A DNA stretch of 64,000 nt, from NCBI GenBank assembly GCA_019009955.1, contig CM032231.1, forward strand, positions 109,919,501 through 109,983,500, given 5' to 3'. How positions within the stretch are numbered: position 1 is the first letter of the stretch; the number at the start of each line of letters is the position of its first letter. The position numbers and the translations under genes are program-made. This document shows, in pieces, positions 1-11,660 of the stretch. The DNA comes from Riptortus pedestris. Its lineage: Eukaryota; Arthropoda; Insecta; Hemiptera; Alydidae. Below the pieces are notes generated by a model. That model made no database searches. It was not told where the DNA came from and saw only the letters and a list, made by a program, of their open reading frames with translations.

Positions 1-19
1 ATTATAACATATTAAAAAA

Positions 20-706
20 GTCCGTCTCGCAGGGGCTGCGTAAACTAAGCAGATTTCCCATGTTACGTTTTGCAATAGAGAAATCTGCATACTGGTAACA
101 CAATACCACCGTGATTAAATACAAACGGTAATGAGAAATCTTTCAGTTAATTAAAATAAATTCACAACTGAAATGGCTCCTGAATTGTAAGAATAATTTA
201 TATTTTAACAACTCAAATTTTAGTAGTCCAAGAACCAAACAAGGGGGGGGGCGGATGAACTGAACGTATTTGCACAAATCTCACAAAGTAACGAAGGTAA
301 GGTAAGGTTAGCAACGACAGGTAAGGTTAGCAACGACAGGTTCGAAAGGTTAGAAGAAGCTTCCACCTGAGCCGAGTACTGGCGGAAATGGCCGAACTAT
401 ACCCGACCACAGACTTCATAAAAATGCAAATATCTCGGTTAATATTCAAGGTAGAGAATAAATGTATATAACAATATTTATAGAAAATTTAATTTGCAAT
501 AAGATTGATTGTGTACAATTTTTCGATCAGACGTATAGTAACGGAGATATTCCGAATTTTTGAAAATCCCCCCTTTAAACCCCCCCCCCCCCTCCCACTG
601 GTCCGATTTCAGCCGTTAACGAACTTGATATTTGTTTTACACAAAAAAATAAATATCGAGTTTGGTACCGATCAAACAAAAATTGAGAACGCTAGAGAGG
701 AAACAG

Positions 707-776
<70 letters not shown>

Positions 777-915
777 GGTTTTGAACGGACGGACTTCCTT
801 TTCGTCATCTACTGGGTGGGGGGGGGGAACGATGGATATTTGAGGAAAAATTTCAAAAATTCCGTCATGAGTACAACCTCAATAGCTGATTTCCCTTAAG
901 GGAAAACTGCTAAAA
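20..915 (+). mobile_element. TCCGTC-family element, module B, near complete
   Basis: Reference-like copy: AAGTCCGTCTCGCAGGGGCT, subterminal GCAGATTTCCC, module B (CTGCATACTGGTAACAC), core (AATATCTCGGTTAATATTC; GGTCCGATTTCAGCC), (TA)n at 711-774, 3' block (CATGAGTACAACCTC), terminal hairpin GATTTCCCTTAAGGGAAA and TGCTAAAA. Structure (subterminal inverted repeats, one 3' hairpin, central microsatellite, no duplication) suggests a non-autonomous Helentron-like (HINE/DINE-1) element; a MITE is the alternative. Confidence 0.75.
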
Positions 916-1356
916 TGTGTAAATAAAAATGATAATAATTTTTAAATTACAAAAGAACAGCATATACACTGGTATGTAATACAATATAAATATTAATTTA
1001 ATTAAGTATAATTGCATATAATAAATAATGTGCCGATTATTGTGTTTAAGCATCCCCGTAAAAATAATAAAATCTTTCATTTATACGGCTAACTTTCGCA
1101 AACTTTTGATAAGAAATAGAGAACATCATTAACATTATTTTCACTGTTGTAATCCAAAATGTTTACCAATGATAGGTATTCTCTTTGAGCCACTATATAT
1201 TTATCAAGGAATTTCACGCAGTGTGATGTGAATGCGGGGCAATACAATAATAAATGATTCAAATGTAGATTCGTTCGTATGTCATGATGTAAAATACGAA
1301 AACTTACGAAATTCGGCGTGTATTTGTACTTTGTTTTGAACGTACATTATCTGCAG

Positions 1357-1477
1357 TTTAGTAGTTTCCTTAAGGGAAATCTGCTATTGAGGTCATAGAC
1401 ATGACGCGATTTTTGAAATATTTCCTCAAATGTCCGTCGATCCTGTCCAGGAGAGGAGGAAAATGAAGTCCGTTCAA

Positions 1478-1541
<64 letters not shown>

Positions 1542-1610
1542 CTCTGTTAAAAATTTTTTTCTAGGGGCAGCAATTTTTGTTTGATCGTTACCATACTCGA
1601 TTTCTAGCAG
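1357..1610 (-). mobile_element. TCCGTC-family 3' half
   Basis: 3' hairpin, 3' block and (TA)n, ending inside the core. A second copy of the terminal palindrome follows at 1605-1636. Confidence 0.8.
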
Positions 1611-1639
1611 ATTTCCCTTAAGGGAAATATGCTAAAAAT

Positions 1640-2790
1640 GTATGGTTTCTTAATTTAATTTATAAATTGAGAATTTGCCAAAACACATTTAGATTTGGTC
1701 GTAAAAATTTCTCTTTATTTCGAACACATTATTTTTCTTTTAATAAAATTTGATCGAATATTAAATATAAAATATGCCTTACGTAATATTTTAGAAAGCA
1801 GTGTTTTTCGAGGAATTCAAAATCTAGGGAGGTTCATTACCTAAAGTTGAGGAAGTATTCAGTAGCTCTGACTCTTGTTCTTCAACTCCTAATTTTAATT
1901 TAGATCATTAATTATAATAATAAAAGTTAATGAGAACTTTTTTTATATTTTAATTTAGTGTTTCGGAATTTTCCGGAATGTCGGTGGACAACATTCCCCA
2001 ATATTTCGTTTCTTTAGCTGTGCCATACTAGTTTTTCTTGAAAGCTGTAGAAATCAACACGATTAACTAGTGGAATAAATATACATAAATGTTTTTTATA
2101 TGTGGGAATCCGTATCCGTGTTTCCTAACAGGAAGTTTGACGACTCCTTGAAGGTCAAAGCATATCAAGCGTGACACCGTTGGTTTCACTAGATAAATGT
2201 AAATCATAAATTGTTCTTAGAATACATACAAAAAGTCATTTTGATCCATTAATATCAAAATTTTGTCTTTTGCATGAAGTGTTTAGTGACTCAGTTGTTC
2301 AAAGTAATAATCGGATGAGAAGAATATAAGATTCTTCCTTTCCCACATGATCGAAGTTGTAAACGGCCATTGCGTCCTAACTCTTTTCGTTGCTCGAATG
2401 TAAGATTGTTGAATTTGTAGTATTAACACATTCGACAAGCACTCTTTGTATCACAACACTGACCATTAAACGTTTCCCGGCTGGCTGGAGGCTCACAGAA
2501 CATCATAACTTAAACATTTACGAAAAAAAGTAAACTACAGATTCTAAGTTATATGTATTACTCTACAATTCCATTGCTAACCTTTGTATGTGTGTTCAAG
2601 TATATATAAAAAAATATATTTTAAAACTTGTCAAAAATTTTCCTCTTTACAATATAGTTATCCTACAAGAATATTATTCAAAAATTTATGGTTTCCTACT
2701 CCCAATTTTATATGTACTTATCACACTTTTTTTTTATTAAATGATACTCTAAGCAACATCGCCTCATTACAAAGCCAATGAAAATAAATT
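1640..2790. other. unassigned AT-rich DNA
   Basis: No coding frame, repeat or RNA I can recognise. The longest frame (2584-2781) starts in a low-complexity stretch. Confidence 0.6.
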
Positions 2791-2794
2791 AAAA

Positions 2795-3070
2795 GTCCGT
2801 CACGCAGGAGCTGCGTAAACTAAGCAGATTTCCCATGTGAAGTTTTACAATAGATAAATCTACATACTGGTAACACTTAACACCACCCTGAATATTAAGT
2901 GAATAAATACATACGGTAATGAGAAATCTTTCAGTCATAACCTCCCAACGGAAAGCGTCTGAATTTTACACAAAAAGGTCTGCCAACCTCTCATTGCTGG
3001 ACAGCTAGATAGAAATATTCTTCACGGGAGAGAAAAAGAATTTCTCCTGATTTTAATTGGCTTACGATAC
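2795..3070 (+). mobile_element. TCCGTC-family 5' fragment, module B
   Basis: 5' end and module B only; similarity fades after TTCTTCACGGGAGAGAAAAA. Confidence 0.75.
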
Positions 3071-3074
3071 ATCT

Positions 3075-3680
3075 TATACATATTTTAATACTCGGAATAC
3101 CAGTATAGTCAATTGTGGATAACCGCAATTTAGTTCATTTGGTCAATTGTTTATGGTAATCGGTTTATATTCCTGGAATGGATTGCAACAAGAAAATACC
3201 CTGCTATATATTATATTGCTTCCATTCTATGTCATTGATAAGACATTTTTCTAATAAAATAAATAAATAATAATAAATAAAAATAATAAATAAATAATAA
3301 AATTAAACGAACAAATGGAAATCTATCCATTAAATAAATAAAGATATCCTTTCATAGGAACAGAGTTCTACTGAAAAGAAATGATTTTCAAAGATTGTAA
3401 AGATCCAACAATGTACTAAATTAATCTGAGCTATAATATTAAATGTCCGACATTTTTGGATAAACTAAATAGATTTCCCAAGCACATGAATGTGAATCGC
3501 TGATGATCTCTTCTCACCATCTGTTGTCTATTTCTCTGGCAACAAACAGTTTACGTGAACAGGAATTAAAATGTTAGTTGGAATTGAGTTGTTTAATGAC
3601 CGAGGTACATATAATGAAAATCAGATTGGAAGAACTGGGGGTTAAGAGGCTGAAAAAAAAAAAAAAAAATAAAAAAAAAA

Positions 3681-3719
<39 letters not shown>

Positions 3720-4095
3720 AACTCTTTTCGTATCCGTCAGAGAAACATGTAAACAATATTTGTAAAAAAATAAAATTCCAAAAACATTGATTATATAAAA
3801 TTGTTCGATCTAATTCATAGTAAAGGGGTTAGTTCGAATTTTTCATTGTTTCCCCGACATACACTCCCCCCACCCCTTGCACAAGCGAGCAAATGGCGAT
3901 TTTGGTGTTGGTCAAGTAAAAATCTTGTAGTTTTGAAGCGAAAATCTTAAATCATGGCGTTACAATGAAAATATTTGCACATATCTGAAAAATTAAAAAT
4001 TTAAGCTTCGAATTATGTCTTTGATAATGTAAGAGCTTATTGTTAAGAGGAATGAGAGGGAAAGAGGATCTGCTAAAGGCTTAAAAAATAAAAAA
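3075..4095. other. mostly unassigned; faint TCCGTC-family relics
   Basis: GATAAACTAAATAGATTTCCC near 3460 and a core-like stretch at about 3760-3860 are badly decayed. Otherwise nothing is recognised. Confidence 0.4.
3655..3712. repeat. interrupted poly-A tract
   Basis: Runs of A broken by single T. The Phe-rich minus-strand frame over it is an artefact of this tract. Confidence 0.95.
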
Positions 4096-4099
4096 AAAA

Positions 4100-4741
4100 G
4101 TCCGCCACGCAGGGGCTGCGTTAACTAAGCGGACTTCCCACGTGCGTCACGTTTTTGCATGTAACTCAAAAATTAAAAGTTCATTGAGAACAATATTTGG
4201 TATTTAAGGTTCAAATAAAGTGCTACTTAACATAATGGCATACCGTTAATGTCAAATGAGTAAGAGTGGGGGTTTACTGAATACCGAAAACTGAAAAATA
4301 CAAATATCTCAGTTAATAATCAAGATAGTGAAAAAATGTGCATAACAACATTTATAGAACATTAAATTTTCAATAAGAATGGATTTATTTAATTTTTCGA
4401 TCCGACGCATAATAACGGAGATATTAAGGATTTTCGAAATTCTCCCCCTCTAAACCCCTCTCCCCCTGGTCCGATTTCAGCCATTAACGAACTTAATCTT
4501 TCCTTTTACATAAAACCACTAAGTATTGAGTTTCTTAACGATTATAATTCTTAACGAAACAATAATTGCGACCGCTAGGGCGGTAACAGATATATATATA
4601 TATATATATATATAATTTTGAACGGACCTCATTTTCGACATCTCCTGGGTAGGATCGATGGACATTTGAGGAAATTTTTCAAAATTCGCGTCATGAGTAC
4701 GACCTCAATAGCTGATTTCCCTTAAGGGAAATCTGCTAAAA
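4100..4741 (+). mobile_element. TCCGTC-family element, module C
   Basis: Module C starts CGTGCGTCACGTTTTTGCAT and replaces the usual ACGTGAAGTTTTACAATAG. Core, short (TA)n and 3' end are standard. Confidence 0.85.
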
Positions 4742-4916
4742 AGAAAGCACTTCGTGTATATCGAATGGAACCATCCGACTCTCATCTCGAAGATTACAAA
4801 AGAAAGAAAACGGAAGAACGGTGGATCATTAAAAATAGTAAAAGGAATTCTCGAGATTTTATTACTAGCTTAAACCGATATTCATCTACTTCAAACATCT
4901 GTAATAAGATAAATCA

Positions 4917-5056
4917 AATATATATATACAGTTTTGTACGGACCTCATTTTCGTCATCTCTGAGGTAGGATCGATGGATATTTGAAGAAAACATTCAAAA
5001 ATCGCGTCACGAGTACGACCTCAATAACTGATTTCCCTTAAGGGAAATCTGCTAAA
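4917..5056 (+). mobile_element. TCCGTC-family 3' fragment
   Basis: Begins at the (TA)n edge; complete 3' block and terminal hairpin. Confidence 0.8.
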
Positions 5057-5425
5057 ATGCTAATATCTCAGTTAATATTAAAGATAGAACAAATCGGTAT
5101 AACAACGTTTATAGGATATTAAATTTTTAATAAGATTGATTCTATACAATTTTTCGATCCGAAGTATAATGACGGAGATATTTTGAATTTAGATGTTTCT
5201 CTCTCATAACCCCCCTCCCACTGGTCCGATTTCAGCCATTAACGAACATAATCTTTATTTTTAGATAACATACAACTACAAAGACGGGGGTCTTCGTACT
5301 GTCTCGATTTCAGTCATTAACGAACTTGATGTGCAGTATTAAACAAACTTTAAATGTCGAGTTTGCACTCTATATTTAACTACATTTGCAAGATCTAGAG
5401 AGCTAATAAACACACACACACATAT

Positions 5426-5524
<99 letters not shown>

Positions 5525-5600
5525 TATTCATGTAATTTTGAAAGGACCTCATTTTCATCATCTTGTGTGCAGGATAGATGGACATTTGAAGAAATTCCGA
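5057..5600 (+). mobile_element. TCCGTC-family core fragment
   Basis: Starts at the TGC-AATATCTC box and ends in the 3' block; both termini are missing. (TA)n at about 5425-5520 is unusually long. Confidence 0.75.
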
Positions 5601-6390
5601 ACCCCCTTCTATTAAATGTATTGTATGAAACCCCTTCTATTAAATGTACCTTTGGCTCAGTTGGAGTAACAAAACTGTGTTATAACAAAAATATTTTGAG
5701 TTATGACATTATTGAAACAAATAAAAGATTTGTGTATATAAAAGGGCCTTGACGAACAATATATTCATATTGGTAGACAATATTGCATGAAATAATATAG
5801 CTTAACTTTTTGAATGAGTCGTAGTATGACTGTTCCAGAGGACGTCACTAATAGTCTTGAGTCATAAGAAGAAAACAAAAGAACAAAAATACTGGTACGT
5901 GCCCGAAGCAAATTGTCGAGTTTGTATAGTAGGCATTTGTTCCAGGAAAATGGCTATGAGTATTAATGCGTATCTTATTGTTGTTTGTCCTTCGGCGTAC
6001 AATGGGCATTATTTGTTTTTCTTTAGTTTAGGATTGTGCAATAACTAACAGATAAGAAATGCCGCAAGGCTTCAAGAATCCGACACATTTTATCAGACTT
6101 TCTTTGAGGGAAATCTGCTATGGAGGTTGCACTTTTTGAAAAAAAATATCCGAATATCCTACCATGGGTGTAACGAATTTCAGGCTATTAGGCAACCACA
6201 CACATGCACACAAACGCAAACCTCGTGTGCGCGTGCGTACTTATATTTTTGAGGAAACGATTAGGATTATTGGATTTTAATGCAAAACCGTCTAATCAAT
6301 GGTTTTTTGACCATTTGGCAAAATGATTAAATTATAGAATTTTTCAACTGATACAACTGTAAACATCGTTGCGAAAACTACGTAAGTTAA
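5601..6390. other. unassigned DNA with one 3'-end relic
   Basis: GAGGGAAATCTGCTATGGAGG near 6106 is a decayed minus-strand TCCGTC-family end. CA/GT-rich bases lie at 6196-6240. No gene recognised. Confidence 0.4.
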
Positions 6391-6524
6391 AAAAAAAGTC
6401 CGTCCCTCTTGAATAGGTTTAGAGATACCTTACTACTACAGGTGTTATTGGGCAGATTTATCTACTGGAAAACGTCACGTGTTAAATCTGCTTAGTTTAC
6501 GCAGCCCCTGCGTGACGGACTTTC
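6391..6524 (-). mobile_element. TCCGTC-family 5' end, module A, with mirrored tip
   Basis: A minus-strand 5' end (GACGGACTTT at the right) whose left edge is AAAAAAAGTCCGTCC, a second inverted copy of the terminal bases. Confidence 0.75.
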
Positions 6525-6752
6525 GTTATCTTGAGCATTTCAGAGATATTTGAATATTTTAGCTTTGATCCTTCAGTAAACACTTTCTCCTACTTATGCC
6601 ATATCAACAGTAAGCTGCTATATTATGAAGCACTTTATTTGAAAAATATTGTTCTCATTGAACCTTTACGATTTGAGATAAATGCAAATTCTTGACATTC
6701 GAGGGAAATCTGCTTAGTCAACGCTGCCCCTGCGTGGCGGACTTTATTTTTG
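6525..6752 (-). mobile_element. TCCGTC-family 5' end, module C
   Basis: Ends GCCCCTGCGTGGCGGACTTT; module C continues leftwards to about 6525, with no core. Confidence 0.75.
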
Positions 6753-7006
6753 TTTCTTCGCTGAAGTAGCCCCACATTCGTAACAAAAAGTCCGTCACGC
6801 AGGGGCTGCGTAAACTAAGCAGATTCCCCACGTGAAGTTTTACAATAGAGAAATCTGCCTAATAACAACTGTAGTAGTAAGTAACCTCTAAACCTAAAAC
6901 ATTATTTAGGGCGTAATAACCCAGTAGTTTCTCGCCCCAAAAAACAGTTAACCTAACCTCTCTAAACCTATTCACGAGGGACGAATAGTTATGGAAACGG
7001 CCGCCA

Positions 7007-7034
7007 CATACTGGGGCAAGTGTGGAAAAAATTC
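7007..7034 (+). repeat. Transib left terminal repeat, RSS-like with 12-bp spacer
   Basis: Heptamer-like CATACTG (7007-7013), 12 bp, then A-rich AAAAAATTC. It pairs with the right terminus, which has the same A-rich box 22 bp from its heptamer. Confidence 0.7.
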
Positions 7035-7625
7035 GATTTTTCGAAATTTTTGATTTTGATCATCTGGCTCCTGATTCTATTGTACATTAGCCACTGCATC
7101 TCGATATAGCAAAAATTTTATCTGGACCAATGTTTAGCCCCATTTATTGAGTCTTAAATTCAAGATAGTCAAGTTTTGGTTAAATTACAGATAACTTTCA
7201 GAATTTGGTATATAATTAAAAAAAAATAGTGAAATAATTCTAATGTTTTATTCCTGTTCTAGGATGTTTAAATATGCCACACATAAGAGGAATTGGTTAA
7301 AAAAATATTTTTCGTCACGTAACTAGACCAAAGTTAAGAGCTATCATAAACATTTTGAAAAGGTATTGCTACAAAAAAAGCTCCGGTTTCCTCCGTGATG
7401 GGGAACTTATTTTCTCAAAATAGACGTGTTAATGTAAAGATTAAAACAAAAATCATCTGCCTTTATCTGCCTATCCGATCTTAACACCGTAAAAAAAGGA
7501 AAGGATCAGAGTACGCTTTTGTTTGTTGCACTATTTTGTTTACCCAATTGTCTCAGATAATACACGTCGCCACTTTCAAAACACTTTTAATTCCAGTTCA
7601 GTATAGTTGCTAACATTGTCTAATC

Positions 7626-9482
7626 ATGAGCTCTATAAAAATTAAATACCGCGATTTGTGTGACTGCTTGTGGGGAGGTACAAATTTTGACGTGTTTCTT
7701 CAACGAAATCACCCTGAACTTGACGAAAAAAATATTTCTTTAATTGTGACAGCTCTAAATAAGAGTTTTTCGCCTCATTTTAATGAAAAAACAAAAAAAG
7801 TAAATCGGGACCGGGCGAGGTTCAGAAAAATATTCAATGAGTGGATGGAAAATGAATATGTTTTCCACATACCAGACGACGATTCCACAGGATGTGTTGG
7901 GAGACCAAGTAAAGACTTTGATGATTGTGGTGAAAGAAGCAAGAGGAACAAAGTACGCAGCCTTCAAGCATCGTACGAACAAAGCTTGATTAACGCAGCC
8001 GCTAGACACGAAGACCACGATAAACCCGAAGCTTTGTCATCCGATCAGGCATTAGCTATATTTCTCCAGGCCAACCTGACAAAATATCAGTACGAGATGA
8101 TTCGACAAGCGCTAAAAGACCATGGGTGCCATGTATTTCCAAGTTATAAAAAATTAATCCCCTCAAAGAAACAGTGCTACCCTGGAAATATGACATTTAA
8201 TGAAACATCCGCAGAAGTCCCTTTGCAGAATTTACTCGACCATACTGCAAAACGAATTCTGGAAATAAAACCTCCAGAAGAACTAGAAAAATTAAACAAT
8301 TGTGAATTAATATTGTCGACGAAATGGAGATTCGACGGTGCCTCAGGCCAAAGTGAATTTGCTTAAAAATATTCGATCGACAAAAGCGAAATAAGTGACT
8401 CTAATTTATTCACGACGTCAGTAGTTCTTCTGAAGCTCACAAACCCAATTGATGTTGGTCAAAATATATCGATTTGGGAAAATTGCCGACCTTCCTCAAC
8501 AAGGCATTGCAGGCCCTTGCGAAACAGTTTCCAAAAAGAGACACTTGATTTGGCGCGAGCTGAAAAAAAATTAGTTGAAGAAGAAATAGAGAAGTTGGAA
8601 GTTACCGAAGTAGTGATTGGCGAGAATGTCATCCGAATTCGATATATTCTGGTGATGACAATGTTGGACGGCAAGGTAGCTCAAGCCATAACAAATACAA
8701 AGTCTGCCAGTGCCTGCTACATATGCGGTGCTTTACCTTCGGAAATGAACGATTTGGCGAAAATCCAACAAAAGACTCTTAATGTGAGTGCTCTCGAATT
8801 TGGTATCTCTCCATTACACGCCAGAATGAAGTGTATGGAATACATCCTTCACATTGCCTATAACAACAATTTTGAAAAATGGAGAACTACAAAAGACACA
8901 CGAGTCATGCACGAAAACGAAAAGAAACGTATTCAACAAGAGTTTCTTGAGAAAGTCGGCATCAAAGTAGACTTCGTTAAGCAGGGTTGCGGAACTTCAA
9001 ATAATGGCAACACTGCCAGACGATTTTTCTATGATTGCAAGGTCACAAGTGCAATAACGGGAGTCGACGAAACTCTAATCCACCGGATCGCTACCATTCT
9101 CGAAGTAATAAATAGCAATGCAATAATCGACCCAGAAAAATTCCGACTCTTTTCAAAAGAAACAGCTGAGATGGTCATTGAGAAGTATTCATGGTACTAT
9201 ATGCCATCCACTGTGCACAAGATTTTATTGCATGGTGCTGAAATAGTACAGAAGTCGATTCTCCCAGTTGGAATATTGTAGGAGGAGGCGCAAGAAAGTA
9301 GAAATAAGGATTACAAGGCTTTCAGGATCAGAAACTCACGGAAAATGTCTCGTATATCTACCAACGAAGACGTGTTCCACAAGCTACTGGAGACTTCAGA
9401 TCCTTTTATCACGAGCATGAGACCCGAACCAAAGAAAAAGCACCTGGAAATCAGTGATGCAGCTAAACAACTTTTAACATAA
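7626..9482 (+). pseudogene. Transib transposase (RAG1-core-like), two in-frame stops
   Basis: One reading frame of 618 codons runs from an ATG at 7626 to TAA at 9480-9482, broken only by TAA at codon 247 (8364) and TAG at codon 552 (9279); there is no frameshift. The protein would be a DDE recombinase that cuts at the element's termini. An N-terminal basic segment GRPSKDFDDCGERSKR lies near residues 92-107. The first catalytic Asp is probably D237 in WRFDGASGQSE, matching the RAG1 D600 region. The second is D348 in TMLDGK, followed by zinc-type cysteines C364 and C367 (CYIC). GTSNNGNTARRF near 456-467 matches the RAG1 NGNFARKL region. The zinc histidines are H531 and H536 (VHKILLHG). The catalytic Glu is probably E557 in EEAQESRNKD, five codons after the second stop. 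Both nonsense codons can be explained by one substitution each (for example CAA to TAA, TCG to TAG). I infer a recently disabled copy. The residue assignments come from recalled RAG1/Transib motifs, not a computed alignment. Confidence 0.92.
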
Positions 9483-9822
9483 TTTCCTTCAATTTGAAAA
9501 CGTAAGTTTCATTTCAATTTGAACAAGCTTTGACTTTCAAGTTTTATTATTTACGAAATTCTCTAGTCTTTTAAACTTCCTTGAATTTTTATTTGTAAGC
9601 ATTATTTAACTACAATATACACTCAAAACACTTGTTTTAACTGGTTTTCATAAGTGCAACCTATTCCGAAATTTTTATCTTACCAATAGGCTTTTATTTA
9701 CTCATTAGTTATTTAATTTTCTTCAAAATTTCAATAAACACCATTGAACTTAATGTATTTTTTTATTCTGAGTCGAATGAGACCAGCCCCAGGTTTCTAT
9801 GTTAATCCGTTTTTGAGGTAAT

Positions 9823-9860
9823 GAATTTTTTCCGCTTTTTGGCCATTCGGCCCCAGTGTG
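9823..9860 (-). repeat. Transib right terminal repeat, RSS-like with 22-bp spacer
   Basis: Read inward on the minus strand: CACACTG, 22 bp, then AAAAAATTC. The first 11 bases match the left terminus with one difference. Confidence 0.7.
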
Positions 9861-10191
9861 CGCCAGAGCTCTCGGCGGAAAGTCCGAACACCCATTCCTG
9901 GCGACCACACGCAGAATACAAATGCAAATATATCGGTTAATATTCAAGATACAGAATAAATGTATAGAACAATATTTATAGCAAATTTAATTTTCAATAA
10001 GATTTATTCTATACAATTTTTCGATCTGAAGCATAATAACGGAGATATTTTGAATTTTCAAAAATCTCCCTCTCCCGATTTCAGCCATTAACGAACTTGA
10101 TCTTCCTTTTTACATAAAACGATTAAATTCTGAGTTTGGTAACGATCGAAGCAAAATTGCGACCGCTAGAGCGTTAACAGACAAATAAATA

Positions 10192-10238
<47 letters not shown>

Positions 10239-10384
10239 GAACGGATCTCATTTTCGTCATCTCCTGGTTAGGATCGATGGACATTTGAAGAAATTTTTCG
10301 AAACTTGCATCATGAGTACGGCCTCTATAGCTGATTTCCCTTAGGTGAAATCTGCTAAAATTAAACAGATATAATCACATTTTA

Positions 10385-10495
10385 ATTTATTTATTTACGT
10401 CCACTTTATGCTACTATGGCTAATTGGGACAGGATATCTACATGTTACCAGCCTTTTCGAGCCAGGGTGGAACTAAGGAATTTATTTATTATGAT
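10385..10495 (-). mobile_element. SINE 3' fragment
   Basis: Only the 3' half remains (minus strand: CCAATTAGCCATAGTAGC, GTGGACGTAAATAAATAAAT), starting just after the end of a TCCGTC copy. Confidence 0.75.
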
Positions 10496-10499
10496 TCAT

Positions 10500-10869
10500 A
10501 TTTTAACATGTATGAATACAATTTTACAAAATTAAATAAATATTAACATTTTTACAAAGCTAAATGTTACAAATGTACAAATTAAATAGGACCATGCCGC
10601 TACAATGGTGATTTATATTTTAACATGTTAGAATATAATTTTACAAAATTAAATAAATATTAAAATTTTTACACAGCTAACTTTTACAAATGTACAAAAT
10701 AATAGAATGGATACAGCTTAGTATAAGTTGTTAGTATATTTACAACATGAGGAAGAAAAACAAAATAAAAATAAAACAACAAAAAAAAAAAAATATAAAG
10801 AAAAATTATGAATAGTTAAACTGGAAGGAGCCAAAACTTATATTCCACAGTTATTGCTATATATAACTT
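10500..10869. other. unassigned AT-rich DNA with a local tandem repeat
   Basis: Two adjacent copies of about 120 bp share TTTATATTTTAACATG, AATTAAATAAATATTAA and AAATGTACAAA (near 10490-10590 and 10612-10710). Confidence 0.5.
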
Positions 10870-11332
10870 TCATAATTGTAGATAATAGGTTTTATATTTC
10901 AAATATTGTATTCAAAAGAATTTTATTATACGAGATACATCCAAATATGTCCTAGTGACACCCCCCCCCCCCCCCGTCTTAATGTTTTCGATTAGCAAAA
11001 TTTGATTGATTGTGATAGCAATTATTCTTACTCATTATTAATTACAGTACTAGATATAGTAAATAGTTCTTAATAAAATTAGTATGTTATATTCTGATAT
11101 ATTTCAGTAAGTGTTTTTCTTTCCGGTGTGAAGCTGGCAGATCTGTTTGTTTACATTTCAAACGCTTCCTGTCGGCAGGTTTTGAAATTGACTGAAACAG
11201 TTCTTATTTCCGTTTGAATTTAATCATTTAATATTCAGGGTGGTGGCGTGTTAGCATTATGTAGATTTATCGATTACTAAACTTCACGAGGGAAATCAGC
11301 TTAGTTTACGCAGCTCTTGCGTGACCGACTTT
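10870..11332 (-). mobile_element. TCCGTC-family 5' part, module B
   Basis: Homologous to 21925-22373. Ends GCAGCTCTTGCGTGACCGAC. Confidence 0.75.
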
Positions 11333-11334
11333 TT

Positions 11335-11660
11335 GTTGCAGTGCGGTTAAGTGTTTTATGCGAAGGACAGTGCCGTGTTTATCTAAAGAGTAGTGCAATG
11401 CCGTGTACTTTGTGAAGATCTGTGCAGTGCCGTGTTTTTGTGAACTTCAGTGATAGTGAGTTATTGTACTGTGCAATAAGAACTGAAGTTATCAGTTCAT
11501 ACTGTGAGTAATAGTTAAAATAATTTACCAAGTGTGTAGAACATTCTCTAATAAATTGTGCAGTGATAAAAACTCTAAAGCTTTTGTGTTTAATTTTGCA
11601 ATCCAACAAAAATAATAATAAACAACGTTTATTATTTTTGTAATAAACGTAACAATATGT
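11335..11660 (+). repeat. promoter-like repeat with 28-bp subrepeats, copy 1
   Basis: Shares the GTGAAGATCTGTGCAGTG subrepeats (fewer here) and GAGTTATTGTACTGTGCAAT, TAATTTACCAAGTGTGTAG and a TTATTTTTG...AACAATATG end with 38855-39240. The TATA part is absent, replaced by a TCCGTC 5' end. Confidence 0.6.

Larger units (their letters stand above)
7007..9860 (+). mobile_element. Transib DNA transposon, near full length
   Basis: A 2854-bp element bounded by inverted termini CATACTGGGGC (left) and CACACTGGGGC (right, read inward) and flanked by the direct repeat CGCCA at 7002-7006 and 9861-9865. Removing the element and one CGCCA restores the sequence seen in intact copies of the host repeat (ACGGCCGCCAGAGC, for example near 52324), so the boundaries are firm. 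A 5-bp CG-rich duplication and CAC-starting termini are hallmarks of the Transib superfamily, the transposon group related to RAG1. The left terminus has CAT instead of CAC, probably a mutation. It carries a single transposase frame at 7626-9482. Confidence 0.93.
6790..10360 (+). mobile_element. TCCGTC-family element, module A, split by Transib
   Basis: 5' part 6790-7006, 3' part 9861-10360 with core, (TA)n and terminal hairpin. The interruption is exactly the Transib plus one CGCCA. Confidence 0.88.

Noticed and set aside
505..843. 112-codon frame over a TCCGTC copy
   Set aside because: Contains a long Tyr-Ile run from (TA)n and non-coding element sequence. The same applies to similar frames at 5403, 19946, 20958, 30630, 38164, 43546, 48586, 49631, 52475 and 56831.
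20..915. Classical TIR MITE interpretation for the TCCGTC family
   Set aside because: The inverted repeats are subterminal and unequal in distance from the ends, there is a single 3' hairpin and no consistent target duplication; kept as an alternative only.
3574..3756. Phe-rich minus-strand frame
   Set aside because: Translation of an interrupted poly-A tract.
8459..8674. Minus-strand frame across the Transib transposase
   Set aside because: Antisense shadow of the transposase coding region; the same holds for 7755-8018.
7626..9482. A host RAG1 gene
   Set aside because: The frame sits between Transib termini with a 5-bp duplication inside another repeat, lacks the RAG1 N-terminal RING region and carries stops; it is a transposon.
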